Shown in pieces: positions 47,888 to 57,158 of a DNA stretch of 64,000 bases. The notes below the pieces were generated by a model. That model was given only the letters and a program-made list of their open reading frames with translations, made no database searches and was not told where the DNA came from. The DNA is from Pseudomonadota bacterium. GTDB lineage: Bacteria > Desulfobacterota > Desulfobulbia > Desulfobulbales > Desulfocapsaceae. The position numbers were made by a program, and so were the translations under genes. The stretch is from NCBI GenBank assembly GCA_023412495.1, contig JAEYNP010000120.1, forward strand, positions 1-64,000, written 5' to 3'. How positions within the stretch are numbered: the stretch's first letter is position 1; the number at the start of each line of letters is the position of its first letter.

Positions 47888-50425
47888 ATGAGCAAGCAAA
47901 ATGCTCTCCACCATTGGTCGTTGACGCTTGTCGTCCTTTTCTGCCTTTTCCCGGCATCGGTTTGTGCTGGAATTACGGTTGAGGGCCAAAAAGTACTGAA
48001 GTCCGCCAGCGAACTCGACTATCCCCCCTTTTCCATAGTCCAGACGGACGGCACCGCCGCCGGGTTTTCCGTGGATCTCCTAAAAGCGGCGGCGGAGGCC
48101 GCGGGCCTTGCGGTTACCTTCAAGGTCGGTCCCTGGCACGAACTGAAGCAGGAACTCGCGGAGCGGAAGATCGATGTCCTGCCCCTGGTTTCCTATTCCG
48201 AGGAACGGGACCGGGTCTACGATTTCTCCGCGCCCTATATCCGGATGAACGGCACGGTTTTTGTCAGGAAGGGGGACTCCGACATTCACAGCCTGTTCGA
48301 TCTCATGGGCAGGGAAGTCCTGGTCATGGAAGGGGATACGGCCCACGAGTACGTCGTCCGGGAGCAGCTTACCGACAAGATCGTTCCCGTGGTTTCCTAT
48401 GAGGAAGCTTTCAGACTTCTCTCCTCGGGACGGCACGACGCGGTGGTCGTACAGCAGATCGTCGGCCTGCAGACGATCAAGAAACTCAATATAACCAATG
48501 TCGTTCCCGCCGAAGTGCGGCAGGTTTCCTCCCTCAAACCGGCGACCCTGAAGCTGGAAGGTTTCGAGCAGAAATTCTGTTTCGCGGTGCCGGAAGGTGA
48601 GCAGCAGCTTCTCTCGCTGCTGAATGAAGGGCTTGCGGTGCTCTATGTCAACGGCACCTACAACGAGCTCTACGAAAAGTGGTTCTCGCCGATCCTGCCG
48701 AAGCCGAAGGTCCCGCTCGGGGAAGTGCTCAGGCAGGTAGCTTTTCTCGCTGTTCCGCTGCTGCTCCTTCTCTCCCTGCTGGGGATCTGGTACCTGAAAC
48801 GGCTGGTGGCAAGAAAGACTGCCTCCCTGCAGGAGGAAGTCGAGTATCGGAAGCAGTCGGAAATGCAGCTCCAAGAAACCCAGCAAGAACTCGTGAGGTT
48901 CTTCCAGCTCGTGCCCGATCTTGTCTGCATCGCCACGACAGAGGGATATTTCGTCAAGCTGAACAGGGCCTGGGAAGCGACTCTCGGCTTTACCTCGGAA
49001 GAACTGATGAAAGAGCCCTTTCTTGCTTTCGTCCACCCCGATGATATTCACCAGACTAGAAAAGAACTCATCAGACAGTCAAACGGCAGCAGTACCTTCA
49101 ATTTCACGAACCGCTACCGCACCAGAAACGGCTCGTACAGGTGGCTGGAATGGAATGCGACGCCGATGGCCGGCAAATCATCGCTCTACGCCGTGGCCCG
49201 CGACATCACCGAACGCAGGCGGGGTGAGCAGGAACGGGAGATGCTCGAGAAGAGGCTCCTGCAGGCCCAGAAAATGGAGGCCATCGGCACCCTTGCCGGC
49301 GGGATCGCGCACGATTTCAACAATATCCTTGCCGCCATCATCGGTTATGCGGAGATGGTACGAGACGACTGCTCGCCGGGGTCGGCTGCCCGCAGCGACA
49401 TAGAGCAGGTGTTGATGGCCGGTCACAGGGCGAAGGATCTGGTTCGCCAGATCCTCGCCTTCAGCCGTCAGACCGAATTGGAAAATGTCACCATGCTGCC
49501 CGCCCCGATCATCAGCGAATCCCTGAAAATGCTGCGCTCCTCGATTCCGGCGACGATCGAGATGCGGCATGACATCGATCCGGAGGCCGGGCCGATCGTT
49601 GCCGATCCGACCCAAATCCACCAGCTTGTCATAAATCTCTGCACCAATGCCTTCCAGGCCATGGAAGATTCCGGCGGCGTCCTCTCCGTCTCCCTGAAGA
49701 CGGTCGCCGTCAGCGAGCTCCGAGACGACCATGAGCTGCATCTCGCACCGGGGAACTACGTCCGGCTCACGGTGGAGGACACCGGCCCCGGAATCCCGAC
49801 GGAAATTCGGGAGAAGATCTTCGATCCCTACTTTACCACCAAGGAGGTCGGTAAGGGAACTGGGCTGGGACTTGCCATCGTCCACAGCATCGTCAAGAAC
49901 TATGGCGGCGGGGTGTCGTGCCGGAACCAACCGGGCACGGGTGCGATCTTCGACGTCTACCTTCCCGTCGATACCGGCGCCGCCTCGTCCCTGGAATCGG
50001 CGGATGGAGCCACCGAAGGCGGCACGGAGAGGATACTTTTGGTTGACGACGAGGAGATTCTGGCGGAAATGGGAGGCTCGATGCTCTCCAGGCTCGGCTA
50101 CGATGTCACCGTAACGACCAACGCCGTCCATGCCCTCACCATCTTTCAGGACCGACCATCCGCCTTCGATCTGGTGATAACCGACCAGACCATGCCGGGC
50201 CTGTCGGGGAGCGACTTGGCAACCCGCATGCTGCAGCTCAGGCCAGACCTGCCGATTATCCTCTGCACCGGCTACAGCAGCCAGATCTCAGAGGAGAAGG
50301 CCAGGGCCATCGGGATCAGGGGTTTTGCCTATAAACCGCTCACGAAAAATGATATCGCCCTGCTCATCCGCAGGGTGCTCGCGCAGGGTAGATCCTGCCC
50401 GGCAGTGAACTCCGTTTCGGGGTGA
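47888..50425 (+). CDS. Hybrid sensor kinase with periplasmic SBP domain
   Basis: 845 residues from the ATG at 47888; the longer ORF start at 47711 overlaps the terminator. A signal peptide (about 1-27) precedes a family 3 solute-binding domain (SASELDYPPFSIVQTDGT, GFSVDLLKAAAEAAG). Then come a TM (284-307), PAS (335-450), HisKA with H475 in IAHDFNN, HATPase (N-box NLCTNAFQA, TGPGIP), and a C-terminal receiver with D766 in ITDQTMPG. This is the EvgS/BvgS-like layout. The ligand (perhaps an amino acid or polar solute) is not known. Confidence 0.85.
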   Translation: MSKQNALHHWSLTLVVLFCLFPASVCAGITVEGQKVLKSASELDYPPFSIVQTDGTAAGFSVDLLKAAAEAAGLAVTFKVGPWHELKQELAERKIDVLPLVSYSEERDRVYDFSAPYIRMNGTVFVRKGDSDIHSLFDLMGREVLVMEGDTAHEYVVREQLTDKIVPVVSYEEAFRLLSSGRHDAVVVQQIVGLQTIKKLNITNVVPAEVRQVSSLKPATLKLEGFEQKFCFAVPEGEQQLLSLLNEGLAVLYVNGTYNELYEKWFSPILPKPKVPLGEVLRQVAFLAVPLLLLLSLLGIWYLKRLVARKTASLQEEVEYRKQSEMQLQETQQELVRFFQLVPDLVCIATTEGYFVKLNRAWEATLGFTSEELMKEPFLAFVHPDDIHQTRKELIRQSNGSSTFNFTNRYRTRNGSYRWLEWNATPMAGKSSLYAVARDITERRRGEQEREMLEKRLLQAQKMEAIGTLAGGIAHDFNNILAAIIGYAEMVRDDCSPGSAARSDIEQVLMAGHRAKDLVRQILAFSRQTELENVTMLPAPIISESLKMLRSSIPATIEMRHDIDPEAGPIVADPTQIHQLVINLCTNAFQAMEDSGGVLSVSLKTVAVSELRDDHELHLAPGNYVRLTVEDTGPGIPTEIREKIFDPYFTTKEVGKGTGLGLAIVHSIVKNYGGGVSCRNQPGTGAIFDVYLPVDTGAASSLESADGATEGGTERILLVDDEEILAEMGGSMLSRLGYDVTVTTNAVHALTIFQDRPSAFDLVITDQTMPGLSGSDLATRMLQLRPDLPIILCTGYSSQISEEKARAIGIRGFAYKPLTKNDIALLIRRVLAQGRSCPAVNSVSG

Positions 50426-50650
50426 AGGTCGAGGTCGGAACGTGGAACTTCTGTTCCTGAACCTGTAAAAAATGATGGACTCGTAAAAAGTCCGATCTAC
50501 TCCGTTGTAGGTCTGAAACGGCGCTTCGCTGTACCACGCCACACTGGGTCCGCTGCAGGCCGTCGTCCGCCTCCAGAACGACAAGGTCGGACGAACTGAT
50601 CGAAGTTATTCTCCAGGACTTGTATGAAATTGCCGCAGGGAGAGGTTACT
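50426..50650. other. Intergenic region, partial repeat-like sequence
   Basis: 225 bases. It contains ATGGACTCGTAAAAAGTCC, a short inverted sequence of the kind that recurs between genes in related Desulfobacterota, followed by GC-rich DNA without a supported ORF. Only one copy occurs in this window, so repeat status cannot be shown here. Confidence 0.3.
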
Positions 50651-51217
50651 TCACGTTCGGGGAGGGAACTGGGAGAGGACGGCAGTCACCAGCCTGTTGA
50701 CAAAGGCGGTGGTTTCTCCCGGGGTGGCGTGCATATCAACTCTTTCCGTGCCGATTCCACGCCAGGTCAAGAGGCCCGAGGCGGGGTCATAAAAACTGAT
50801 GGCGAGAATGCCCACCTCGTACTGGTTGATATCCGTATAATAATAGTTGTCGAAACCGAAGTCGTGGTACCTGTATCGCCTGGAAAAGCCGTAGCCGAAA
50901 CGGGGGCCATAGGGAATGGTCTCGACCCTCGTTTCCACGGAATACGAATAGCTTACCAGAAAATCCGGCTTCTCCTGCAGTAGATAGCCGCGCGACGCCA
51001 GGACCATGTCGATTGACCTTTGAAACCGCTCGTGCAGTAGAGGATTATCCAGGCGAACGTTGGCGGGTCCCCGCCCCTCCTCTGCGGCTTTCCAGTTGTA
51101 TGAGCGGTACCAGGAGAAATTGAGGTCCGTCCTGTAATCCTGGCTGACCCGAACCGTGGAGCAGCCGGCGAGCAGCAGGACAATTGTTACGAGTGCGACT
51201 GCAATCCGTTTTGTCAT
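50651..51217 (-). CDS. DUF4136-type lipoprotein
   Basis: 188 residues from the ATG at 51217 (GGAGGCC upstream). A signal peptide with lipobox LLAGC (residues 15-19) predicts an outer-membrane or periplasmic lipoprotein. The mature part matches DUF4136: RVSQDYRTDLNFSWYRSYNWK, then LHERFQRSIDMVLASRGYLLQEKPDFLVSYSYSVETR, GFSRRYRYHDFGFDNYY and LTWRGIGTERVD. Function unknown. It lies alone between two plus/minus neighbours. Confidence 0.75.
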   Translation of the reverse strand: MTKRIAVALVTIVLLLAGCSTVRVSQDYRTDLNFSWYRSYNWKAAEEGRGPANVRLDNPLLHERFQRSIDMVLASRGYLLQEKPDFLVSYSYSVETRVETIPYGPRFGYGFSRRYRYHDFGFDNYYYTDINQYEVGILAISFYDPASGLLTWRGIGTERVDMHATPGETTAFVNRLVTAVLSQFPPRT

Positions 51218-51398
51218 AAGGCCTCCGGCTATGGCAGAACTGCACCTTCCTGAATTTCTCTTGCCTTTGCGCGAAAACGGCAGAACTCCCTTTCCCACTA
51301 CGATAAGGGCTTCGCCGGAACTTAGCTACCTTATAAAGATAGGGTCGCTTCCGAAAGCTGATAGCTGGATGCTGAACGCTGAACGCAGATCGCTTCTG

Positions 51399-52421
51399 TT
51401 AACGCTGCCGCTCGAAGAAATCCCCGACCTGCGCGAGAATGTGATCGACATCCTCGGCACGGACGTCCAGATGGGTGACCAGCCGGGTGGTCTTGCCCGG
51501 GCTGATGAGGATGTTGCGCTCCCGCAGAAAAGCGGCAAGCCTGGCGGTAATGTCGGGCGGCGCCTGGAAGAAGACCATATTGGTCTGGGCCGAGTTGCGC
51601 TCGACGGTGAGTCCGGGGAATTGCGAGAGCCCTTCCGTCAGCCGCTCGGCGTTCCCGTGATCATCGGCGAGGCGCAGGATGTTGTGCTGCAATGCGTAGA
51701 GGCCGGCCGCGGCGAGGATCCCCGCCTGGCGCATACCGCCGCCGGTCATCTTCCTCCACTTGCGGGCCTCTTCGATGAAGTTACTTTCGCCGCAGAGCAG
51801 CGATCCCACCGGGGCCCCGAGTCCCTTTGACAGGCATACCGAAACAGAGTCGAAGTGGTGGGTGATTTCCCGCGCCGCCACCTGCTGCTTGACCGCGGCG
51901 TTGAAGAGCCGGGCGCCGTCGAGGTGAAGCTTGAGGTTTTTGGCCCTGGCGAAGCCCGCGGCCTCGGCGAGATATTTTAGCGGCAGGGCCTTGCCGTTCT
52001 GGGTGTTCTCCAGACAGAGCAGGCGAGTGCGGGCGAAGTGGACGTCAACTGGCTTGATCTTCTCCTCGACCTTGGCAAGCGACAGGGTCGAATCCGGCTC
52101 GAATTCGATCGGCTGGGGCTGAACACTGCCCAGTACCGCCGCGCCTCCGCCTTCGTATTTATAAGTGTGGGCGACCTGGCCGACGATATACTCGTCGCCC
52201 CGGCCGCAGTGGGAGAGGATGGCGGCGAGGTTTGCCTGGGTGCCGCTGGCCGTGAAGAGGGCCGCCTCGAAGCCGAGCAGTTCGGCGGCGTAGGCCTCCA
52301 GCCGATTCACCGTCGGGTCGTCTCGGTAGACGTCGTCGCCTACTTCGGCCGCGGCCATGACAGCCCGCATGGGACCTGTGGGTTTGGTGACGGTATCGCT
52401 GCGCAGATCGATTGTTCTCAT
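51399..52421 (-). CDS. ltaE: Low-specificity L-threonine aldolase
   Basis: 340 residues from the ATG at 52421 (GAGGAA upstream). N-terminal DLRSDTVTKPTGPMRAAM-type start, FTASGTQANL (PLP phosphate), LENTQNGKALPL, HLDGARLFNAAV and the PLP lysine K199 in SVCLSKGLGAPVGS. It cleaves L-threonine and L-allo-threonine to glycine and acetaldehyde. Length and motifs are normal for LtaE. An adjacent intergenic region carries repeats (52482-52612). Confidence 0.9.
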   Translation of the reverse strand: MRTIDLRSDTVTKPTGPMRAVMAAAEVGDDVYRDDPTVNRLEAYAAELLGFEAALFTASGTQANLAAILSHCGRGDEYIVGQVAHTYKYEGGGAAVLGSVQPQPIEFEPDSTLSLAKVEEKIKPVDVHFARTRLLCLENTQNGKALPLKYLAEAAGFARAKNLKLHLDGARLFNAAVKQQVAAREITHHFDSVSVCLSKGLGAPVGSLLCGESNFIEEARKWRKMTGGGMRQAGILAAAGLYALQHNILRLADDHGNAERLTEGLSQFPGLTVERNSAQTNMVFFQAPPDITARLAAFLRERNILISPGKTTRLVTHLDVRAEDVDHILAQVGDFFERQR

Positions 52422-52481
52422 GGTCTGTTCCTCGGTTGTGCCTTCGTCAAAAAAGGTATTACACCCCTTTGGGATACTCAG

Positions 52482-52612
52482 CCTTGAGGGGGATAAGTTA
52501 TCCTTCACGGATTCATTCTTAAATGCAAGAATTGAATTTCTAAGGTACTAATGCGGGCTGACGCCCGCAACCCTGGGTGTGTCAGCCCCTCCCACTGCAG
52601 AGGGGATAAATT
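52482..52612 (+). repeat. Two-module intergenic repeat, copy 2
   Basis: Module b (CCTTGAGGGGGATAAGTTATCCTTCACGGATTCATTCTT, 52482-52519) precedes module a (ATGCGGGC...AGGGGATAAA, about 52552-52612). This is the reverse order of copy 1 at 47207-47320. Flanking TTTCTAAGGTACTAATGC and TTTCTTAGGTACTCATGC form a short direct repeat around module a. Confidence 0.5.
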
Positions 52613-52703
52613 TCTTAGGTACTCATGCTGATGCGCCGCCAGTCTGCCGCGCAAGCCGGTTGAATATGTACAGGAGAACAGTCAAAAAAGCGATGGGAAA
52701 AAG

Positions 52704-54710
52704 ATGAATAAAGGTCAGGCCTTGAGTCATGCACAACTGGAGATACTAGCCGAGGCGCAGTTCAACCTCAATGCGCTCACCGAGGAGGAGGTGAAGGACA
52801 TCGCCGCGGGAATCCTGGCACTCGATAAGATCGACGACGAACAGCTCGTCGAGTTTCTCACAGTCGCCAACCTCCTCTACCGGGGCGGTGAGCAGCTGAT
52901 CACCGACGAGCAGTACGACTTCATCTTTCTCGCCGAACTGCAGAAGAGGCTGCCGGATCACCCGTTTCTCGCCACAGTCGAGCCGGAACCTTTCCCTGAG
53001 GCCAAGACAGTGGAGCTGCCGGTACGCATGCTCTCCACCGAAAAGGCCTACGATTTTACTGCGGTTTCGCGTTGGGCCGGCCGGATCGAAAAGGCAGCCG
53101 GCGAATGCGGCATCGACTTTCACACGCTTATTTTCCGGGCGACGCCAAAGCTCGACGGCTATGCCGCATACGACGACGGTCGGACCCTCTATACCCGCGG
53201 GGACGGTCGTCGCGGCACAGATATCGGCCGGGTATTCGAGCGCGGCCTGGCGGTGGCTAATGGCGGGGAACGCGGACTGGGCTCCGGTGAGGTTGTCGTC
53301 AGCCGCAGCTATTTTCGGGAACACCTCGCCACCTTTTTCGACAATTCGAGGAACTTCCAGGCCAGCCTTATCAAGGAGAAGGAGTTGGAGCCCCCGGCAG
53401 CGGAGGCGATCCGCTCCGGAGAGGCCGTTTTTTATCCCTTCGCTCTTCTCCCGCACTGGACTGGGACATGGGCTGCGCTTGCAGAAAAATTCGACACCGT
53501 GGTGGAAGACCTGTGGCAGCGGCTCGATTACGACATCGACGGCATCGTGATCGAGATTGTCGACGAGAACCTCCGCCGGTACATGGGTGCAACCAGGCAC
53601 CATCACCGTTGGCAGATCGCCTACAAGCAGAATACCGAGGTGGCCGAGGTGAAGGTGCTGCGGGTTCTGGCAAACACCTCGCGATCGGGGCGGGTGAATC
53701 CGGTGGCCGAGGTGGAGCCTACGCGGCTCTCCGGCGCTCTCATCCAGCGAGCCACCGCCCATCACTATAAAATGGTCAGGGAAAAGGGGATCGGCCCGGG
53801 GGCTGTGATCAGGCTGTCACGGAGCGGCGAGGTCATCCCGAAGATCGAGGAGGTGCTGGTCCCGGCGGAGCCAGTGCTGCCCTCCGAATGCCCGAGCTGC
53901 GGGTCCGAGCTCGTCTGGGAGAACGACTACCTGCTCTGCATCAACGCCATGCAGTGTCCGGCCCAGATCATGAACGGCATCGAGCACTTCTTCAAGGTGC
54001 TCGGCAACATCGACGGCTTCGGCCAGGCCTCGATCAAAAAGATATTCGCAGGGGGGATCCGCAGTTTGCCCGCGATCTACGAACTCACTGAAGAGCGGCT
54101 GGTGGATCTCGGCTTCGGGCCCAAGCAGGCCCAGAACATGGTGGCTCAGCTGCAGCGCAGCCGGCTGGAACCCATTGAGGACTGGCGGTTCCTCGCCGCC
54201 TTCGGCATCTACCGGATGGGCATGGGCAACTGCGAGAAATTGCTCGCCGTCTGCCCGCTCGAGAAGGTGTTTTCCTTTACCCGCGAGGAGATCGTCGCCA
54301 TCCGGGGGTTCAGCGATAAAACCGCGGAGGAGATGCTGGCCGGTCTCAAGACCACGGCCGGGCTCTTCGTCGCCATCCACGGCCTCGGCTTCAACCTCGT
54401 CAGGACGCCGCTTGCCGCGGAAGAAGTTTCCGGCGAGGGGCCGCTTGCCGGCAAGCTCCTGGTGTTCACCGGCACCATGCGGCAGGGCAGCCGGGACGAC
54501 ATGAAGAAACAGGCCAAGGCCCTCGGGGCCAAGGTCGGCGAGTCGATCACCGGCAAGACCGATCTGCTGGTCTGCGGGGAAAAGGTGGGTGCGACCAAGT
54601 TGAACAAGGCCAGGGAACTTGGGGTGCGGATCGTTTCGGAAGAGGAGTATCTGGTGCTGCTGCGGGAGAGCGGCGCGGAAAGCCTGGCGCTGTCCGCACC
54701 GCAGGTGTAG
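52704..54710 (+). CDS. ligA: Divergent NAD-dependent DNA ligase
   Basis: 668 residues. The adenylation lysine is K149 in ATPKLDGYA (usual KxDG). Then TRGDG and RVNPVAEVEPTRLSGALIQRA follow, with OB-fold residues, a C4 zinc finger (CPSCGSELVWENDYLLCINAMQCP), an HhH region and a C-terminal BRCT domain (GKLLVFTGTM...). The N-terminal region before the KxDG is shorter and unlike typical LigA Ia domain, and motifs around TRGDG differ, so this may be a second or specialised ligase. The start context is a weak GGGAAAAAG. Confidence 0.8.
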   Translation: MNKGQALSHAQLEILAEAQFNLNALTEEEVKDIAAGILALDKIDDEQLVEFLTVANLLYRGGEQLITDEQYDFIFLAELQKRLPDHPFLATVEPEPFPEAKTVELPVRMLSTEKAYDFTAVSRWAGRIEKAAGECGIDFHTLIFRATPKLDGYAAYDDGRTLYTRGDGRRGTDIGRVFERGLAVANGGERGLGSGEVVVSRSYFREHLATFFDNSRNFQASLIKEKELEPPAAEAIRSGEAVFYPFALLPHWTGTWAALAEKFDTVVEDLWQRLDYDIDGIVIEIVDENLRRYMGATRHHHRWQIAYKQNTEVAEVKVLRVLANTSRSGRVNPVAEVEPTRLSGALIQRATAHHYKMVREKGIGPGAVIRLSRSGEVIPKIEEVLVPAEPVLPSECPSCGSELVWENDYLLCINAMQCPAQIMNGIEHFFKVLGNIDGFGQASIKKIFAGGIRSLPAIYELTEERLVDLGFGPKQAQNMVAQLQRSRLEPIEDWRFLAAFGIYRMGMGNCEKLLAVCPLEKVFSFTREEIVAIRGFSDKTAEEMLAGLKTTAGLFVAIHGLGFNLVRTPLAAEEVSGEGPLAGKLLVFTGTMRQGSRDDMKKQAKALGAKVGESITGKTDLLVCGEKVGATKLNKARELGVRIVSEEEYLVLLRESGAESLALSAPQV

Positions 54711-54728
54711 AATTGGCTGCAGCTTTTG

Positions 54729-54917
54729 TCACTTGGGAGGGACGAGGAGCTTGCCGGCCTTGGCGATGTTTTCGTGGGGGACTTCGTCGATGAAGATGAG
54801 CACGGACTCGGGCGGCTTGTTGGCTTCCTTGCTGATCACCTCCGTAACACCTTTGCTGATCTTTTCTTTCTGCTCTTTTGTTAAGGTTCCGGCAACCCGG
54901 ATGCTGACATAGGGCAT
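54729..54917 (-). CDS. 4-oxalocrotonate tautomerase family protein
   Basis: 62 residues. MPYVSIRVAGTLTKEQKEKISKGVT is the family start: catalytic Pro1 follows the initiator Met, with the usual internal helix and a VPHENIAKAGK tail. Members isomerise 2-hydroxymuconates or act as promiscuous tautomerases; the substrate is unclear. AGGAG lies 8 bases before the ATG. Convergent with ligA. Confidence 0.85.
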   Translation of the reverse strand: MPYVSIRVAGTLTKEQKEKISKGVTEVISKEANKPPESVLIFIDEVPHENIAKAGKLLVPPK

Positions 54918-55054
54918 GATAAAATTCTCCTAAGTTAAAAAAAATGAAGTGCCAAGAATGGCGGGGCATTGGCCATTGCCACGGAATGTACTCTTTTTTG
55001 CCCTCCAGAAAAAGGCTGAACAGGCCGGGGTCACTTTTCGACGATAATAATTGA

Positions 55055-55170
55055 TAAAACCGAAAAAGTGGTATCGCCGAAGGTGTATCGGTCTTATCGG
55101 GATCAGTATCGAAATCGACAGACATGGTTCGATAGCGATACCAATACCGATTGGGAAGACCTTCAATGGA
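55055..55170. repeat. TATCG-type simple repeats upstream of galE
   Basis: The interval contains repeated TATCG/CGATA units (GGTATCG, GTATCGG, TATCGGG, TATCGAAATCG, CGATAGCGATACC, CGATTGG), partly inverted. It forms weak hairpins and has no supported ORF. Possibly an expanded intergenic repeat; effects on galE expression are unknown. Confidence 0.45.
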
Positions 55171-55196
55171 TAAACTAAAAATATATGGGGGTGGGT

Positions 55197-56219
55197 ATGC
55201 ATATTCTCGTAACGGGCGGGGCAGGGTATATCGGCAGTCATACCTGTCTTGAATTGCTGGAAGCGGGTTACCGGGTGACGGTGGTCGACAATCTCTCCAA
55301 TGCCAGCCGCGAGTCTCTCCGGCGGGTGGAAGAACTGACCGGGAAGGAGATCGATTTCCATGAGGTCGATCTTCTCGACAGGAACCGGCTGGTGGAGATT
55401 TTTGACCGGGTGCCGGAAAGGATCGGAGCGGTGATCCACTTTGCCGGCAAGAAGGCGGTGGGGGAGTCGGTGACCGATCCTCTTCTTTATTACAGAAACA
55501 ATTTGACCGGGACCATCAACCTTTGCGAGGTCATGGCTGAACACGGGGTGAAGGATATCATCTTCAGCTCCTCGGCCACGGTGTACGGCGATCCGGCGAA
55601 GGTGCCGATAGTGGAGGATTCTCCGCTGTCCTGCACCAGCCCCTACGGCCGGACCAAGCTCATGGTGGAGGAGATTTTGCGGGATGTCCACCATGCCGAC
55701 CCGGCATGGAACGTCTGCCTGCTCCGCTATTTCAACCCGGTGGGGGCCCACCGGAGCGGCCGGATCGGCGAGGATCCGAGCGGCATTCCAAACAATCTGA
55801 TGCCCTATATAGCCCAGGTGGCGGTGGGAAAACTCGAACGGCTCTCGGTTTTCGGCAACGACTACCCCACCTCGGACGGCACCGGGGTCCGCGACTTCAT
55901 TCATGTGGTCGATCTGGCCTGCGGCCACGTCAAGGCCATTGACCGGCTGCGTCAGCGTCCAGGCGTAGTCGTCTACAATCTCGGTACCGGCAGGGGATAC
56001 AGCGTGCTGGAGATGGTCCGGGCTTTCAGCGTGGCCTGCGGCCGGGAAATTCCCTACCGGATCATTGGCCGCCGGCCGGGCGATATCGCCGTCTGCTATG
56101 CCGATCCGACCAAGGCTCGCAACGAGCTGGGCTGGCAGGCCCGCTTCGGTCTGCGCGAGATGTGCGAAGATACCTGGCGGTGGCAGAAGAACAATCCTTC
56201 GGGCTATCAGCTCAATTAA
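55197..56219 (+). CDS. galE: UDP-glucose 4-epimerase
   Basis: 340 residues from the ATG at 55197 (GGGGGTGGG upstream). Extended [13 protein letters not shown] (7-16) NAD-binding glycine loop, catalytic Ser (about 124-126) and Y150-x3-K154 in SPYGRTKLM, then [21 protein letters not shown] and [12 protein letters not shown]. It interconverts UDP-glucose and UDP-galactose for surface polysaccharide. Normal length. The repeat-rich upstream region gives no promoter consensus. Confidence 0.92.
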   Translation: MHILVTGGAGYIGSHTCLELLEAGYRVTVVDNLSNASRESLRRVEELTGKEIDFHEVDLLDRNRLVEIFDRVPERIGAVIHFAGKKAVGESVTDPLLYYRNNLTGTINLCEVMAEHGVKDIIFSSSATVYGDPAKVPIVEDSPLSCTSPYGRTKLMVEEILRDVHHADPAWNVCLLRYFNPVGAHRSGRIGEDPSGIPNNLMPYIAQVAVGKLERLSVFGNDYPTSDGTGVRDFIHVVDLACGHVKAIDRLRQRPGVVVYNLGTGRGYSVLEMVRAFSVACGREIPYRIIGRRPGDIAVCYADPTKARNELGWQARFGLREMCEDTWRWQKNNPSGYQLN

Positions 56220-56652
56220 GGCCTTGCTGCACAGAGCTGTGCCTTGCTGTTGTGCGAAGGCAGTGCATAGCTCTTGTGGTGACCTTCTCGGTTACTTTTT
56301 CGTAATGCTTTCCCCGGTCCGCTCAGAGGACCTTTTTTCTTTGACGGAATCTTGTTGACAGGTTTTGCTGTCATTTCCCTTTCTTTTTCTCGATTTTCCA
56401 TCTTCACTTCGCTTCCGTGCAAATGTCTGTTGTTTGGACCTTTCGTGGATATGCCCTGATGTCGGGATGTTGTGCGACGTTGTAGCACTTATGAGTTTTT
56501 CTTAACAGAAAAATAAAAATTTATCGGAATTTTCTATCAATAGTTTCGCGTGGATGCTGGAAGAGCTGATTTTACATTCAAAATCGGTATTGCACTTCCA
56601 TAGACCGAGTGGTATTTTCCGCAAAATTCAACCTAGAGGCACTGTTTGCACA
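56220..56652. other. Intergenic region between galE and the hydrogenase cluster
   Basis: 433 bases. The second part (about 56480-56560) is AT-rich and could hold the promoter of the cluster, but no clear sigma-70 or sigma-54 element is found. A minus-strand ORF (56216-56488) has Lys/Ser/Arg-rich composition and no ribosome binding site, so I do not call it. No repeat or RNA structure is obvious. Confidence 0.4.
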
Positions 56653-57147
56653 ATGCGACCAAGTAAGATGAGGGCGATAATCTTCGGCTGCGGGAACATC
56701 ATCATGGGCGATGATGGTTTCGGACCCGCGGTTATCAACGAACTCCAGGCTCGCTATGACATGCCGGAGGATATCCAGGCGATCGATGCAGGCACCGGTG
56801 TTCGCGAATATCTGTTCGATTATCTGCTCATGGAAGAGGGGCGGCCGGAGAAGATCATCATCCTCGACGCCGTCGACTTCGAGGGCCGCACGCCCGGCGA
56901 GGTGTTCGAAATACAGCCCACGCAGATCCCCGCCAAGAAAATCCACGATTTTTCCCTTCATCAATTCCCCACCGTCAATCTTTTGCAGGAACTGGCTGAA
57001 CATACCGGCATTCCGGTACTCATCCTTGCCGCGCAGATTGAATATATACCGGACGAGATCGCTCCAGGACTCTCTCCGGCCATGGTCAAGGCTGTTACAG
57101 AAGCGTGTGAAAAACTCTCACAAATTCTTTCTTTACATGTCAAATGA
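56653..57147 (+). CDS. [NiFe]-hydrogenase maturation protease
   Basis: 164 residues from the ATG at 56653, or 159 from the ATG at 56668; neither has a strong ribosome binding site. IIFGCGNIIMGDDGFGPAVI is the N-terminal nucleotide-like loop of HyaD/FrcD-type proteases, followed by ILDAVDFEG and HDFSLHQFP with the metal-binding Asp and His positions. It removes the C-terminal peptide of the large subunit after Ni insertion. Its place just before the Hdr/Mvh genes supports a dedicated role for MvhA. Confidence 0.8.
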   Translation: MRPSKMRAIIFGCGNIIMGDDGFGPAVINELQARYDMPEDIQAIDAGTGVREYLFDYLLMEEGRPEKIIILDAVDFEGRTPGEVFEIQPTQIPAKKIHDFSLHQFPTVNLLQELAEHTGIPVLILAAQIEYIPDEIAPGLSPAMVKAVTEACEKLSQILSLHVK

Positions 57148-57158
57148 GGTGACCTTTT

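Noticed and set aside
56216..56488. Minus-strand ORF between galE and the hydrogenase cluster
   Set aside because: Lys/Ser/Arg-rich composition without a ribosome binding site or recognisable domain, in an AT-rich intergenic region.
56640..56655. GAGGCACTGTTTGCA resembling a sigma-54 promoter
   Set aside because: The GG and GC elements are two bases too close and the site is only a few bases from the ATG.
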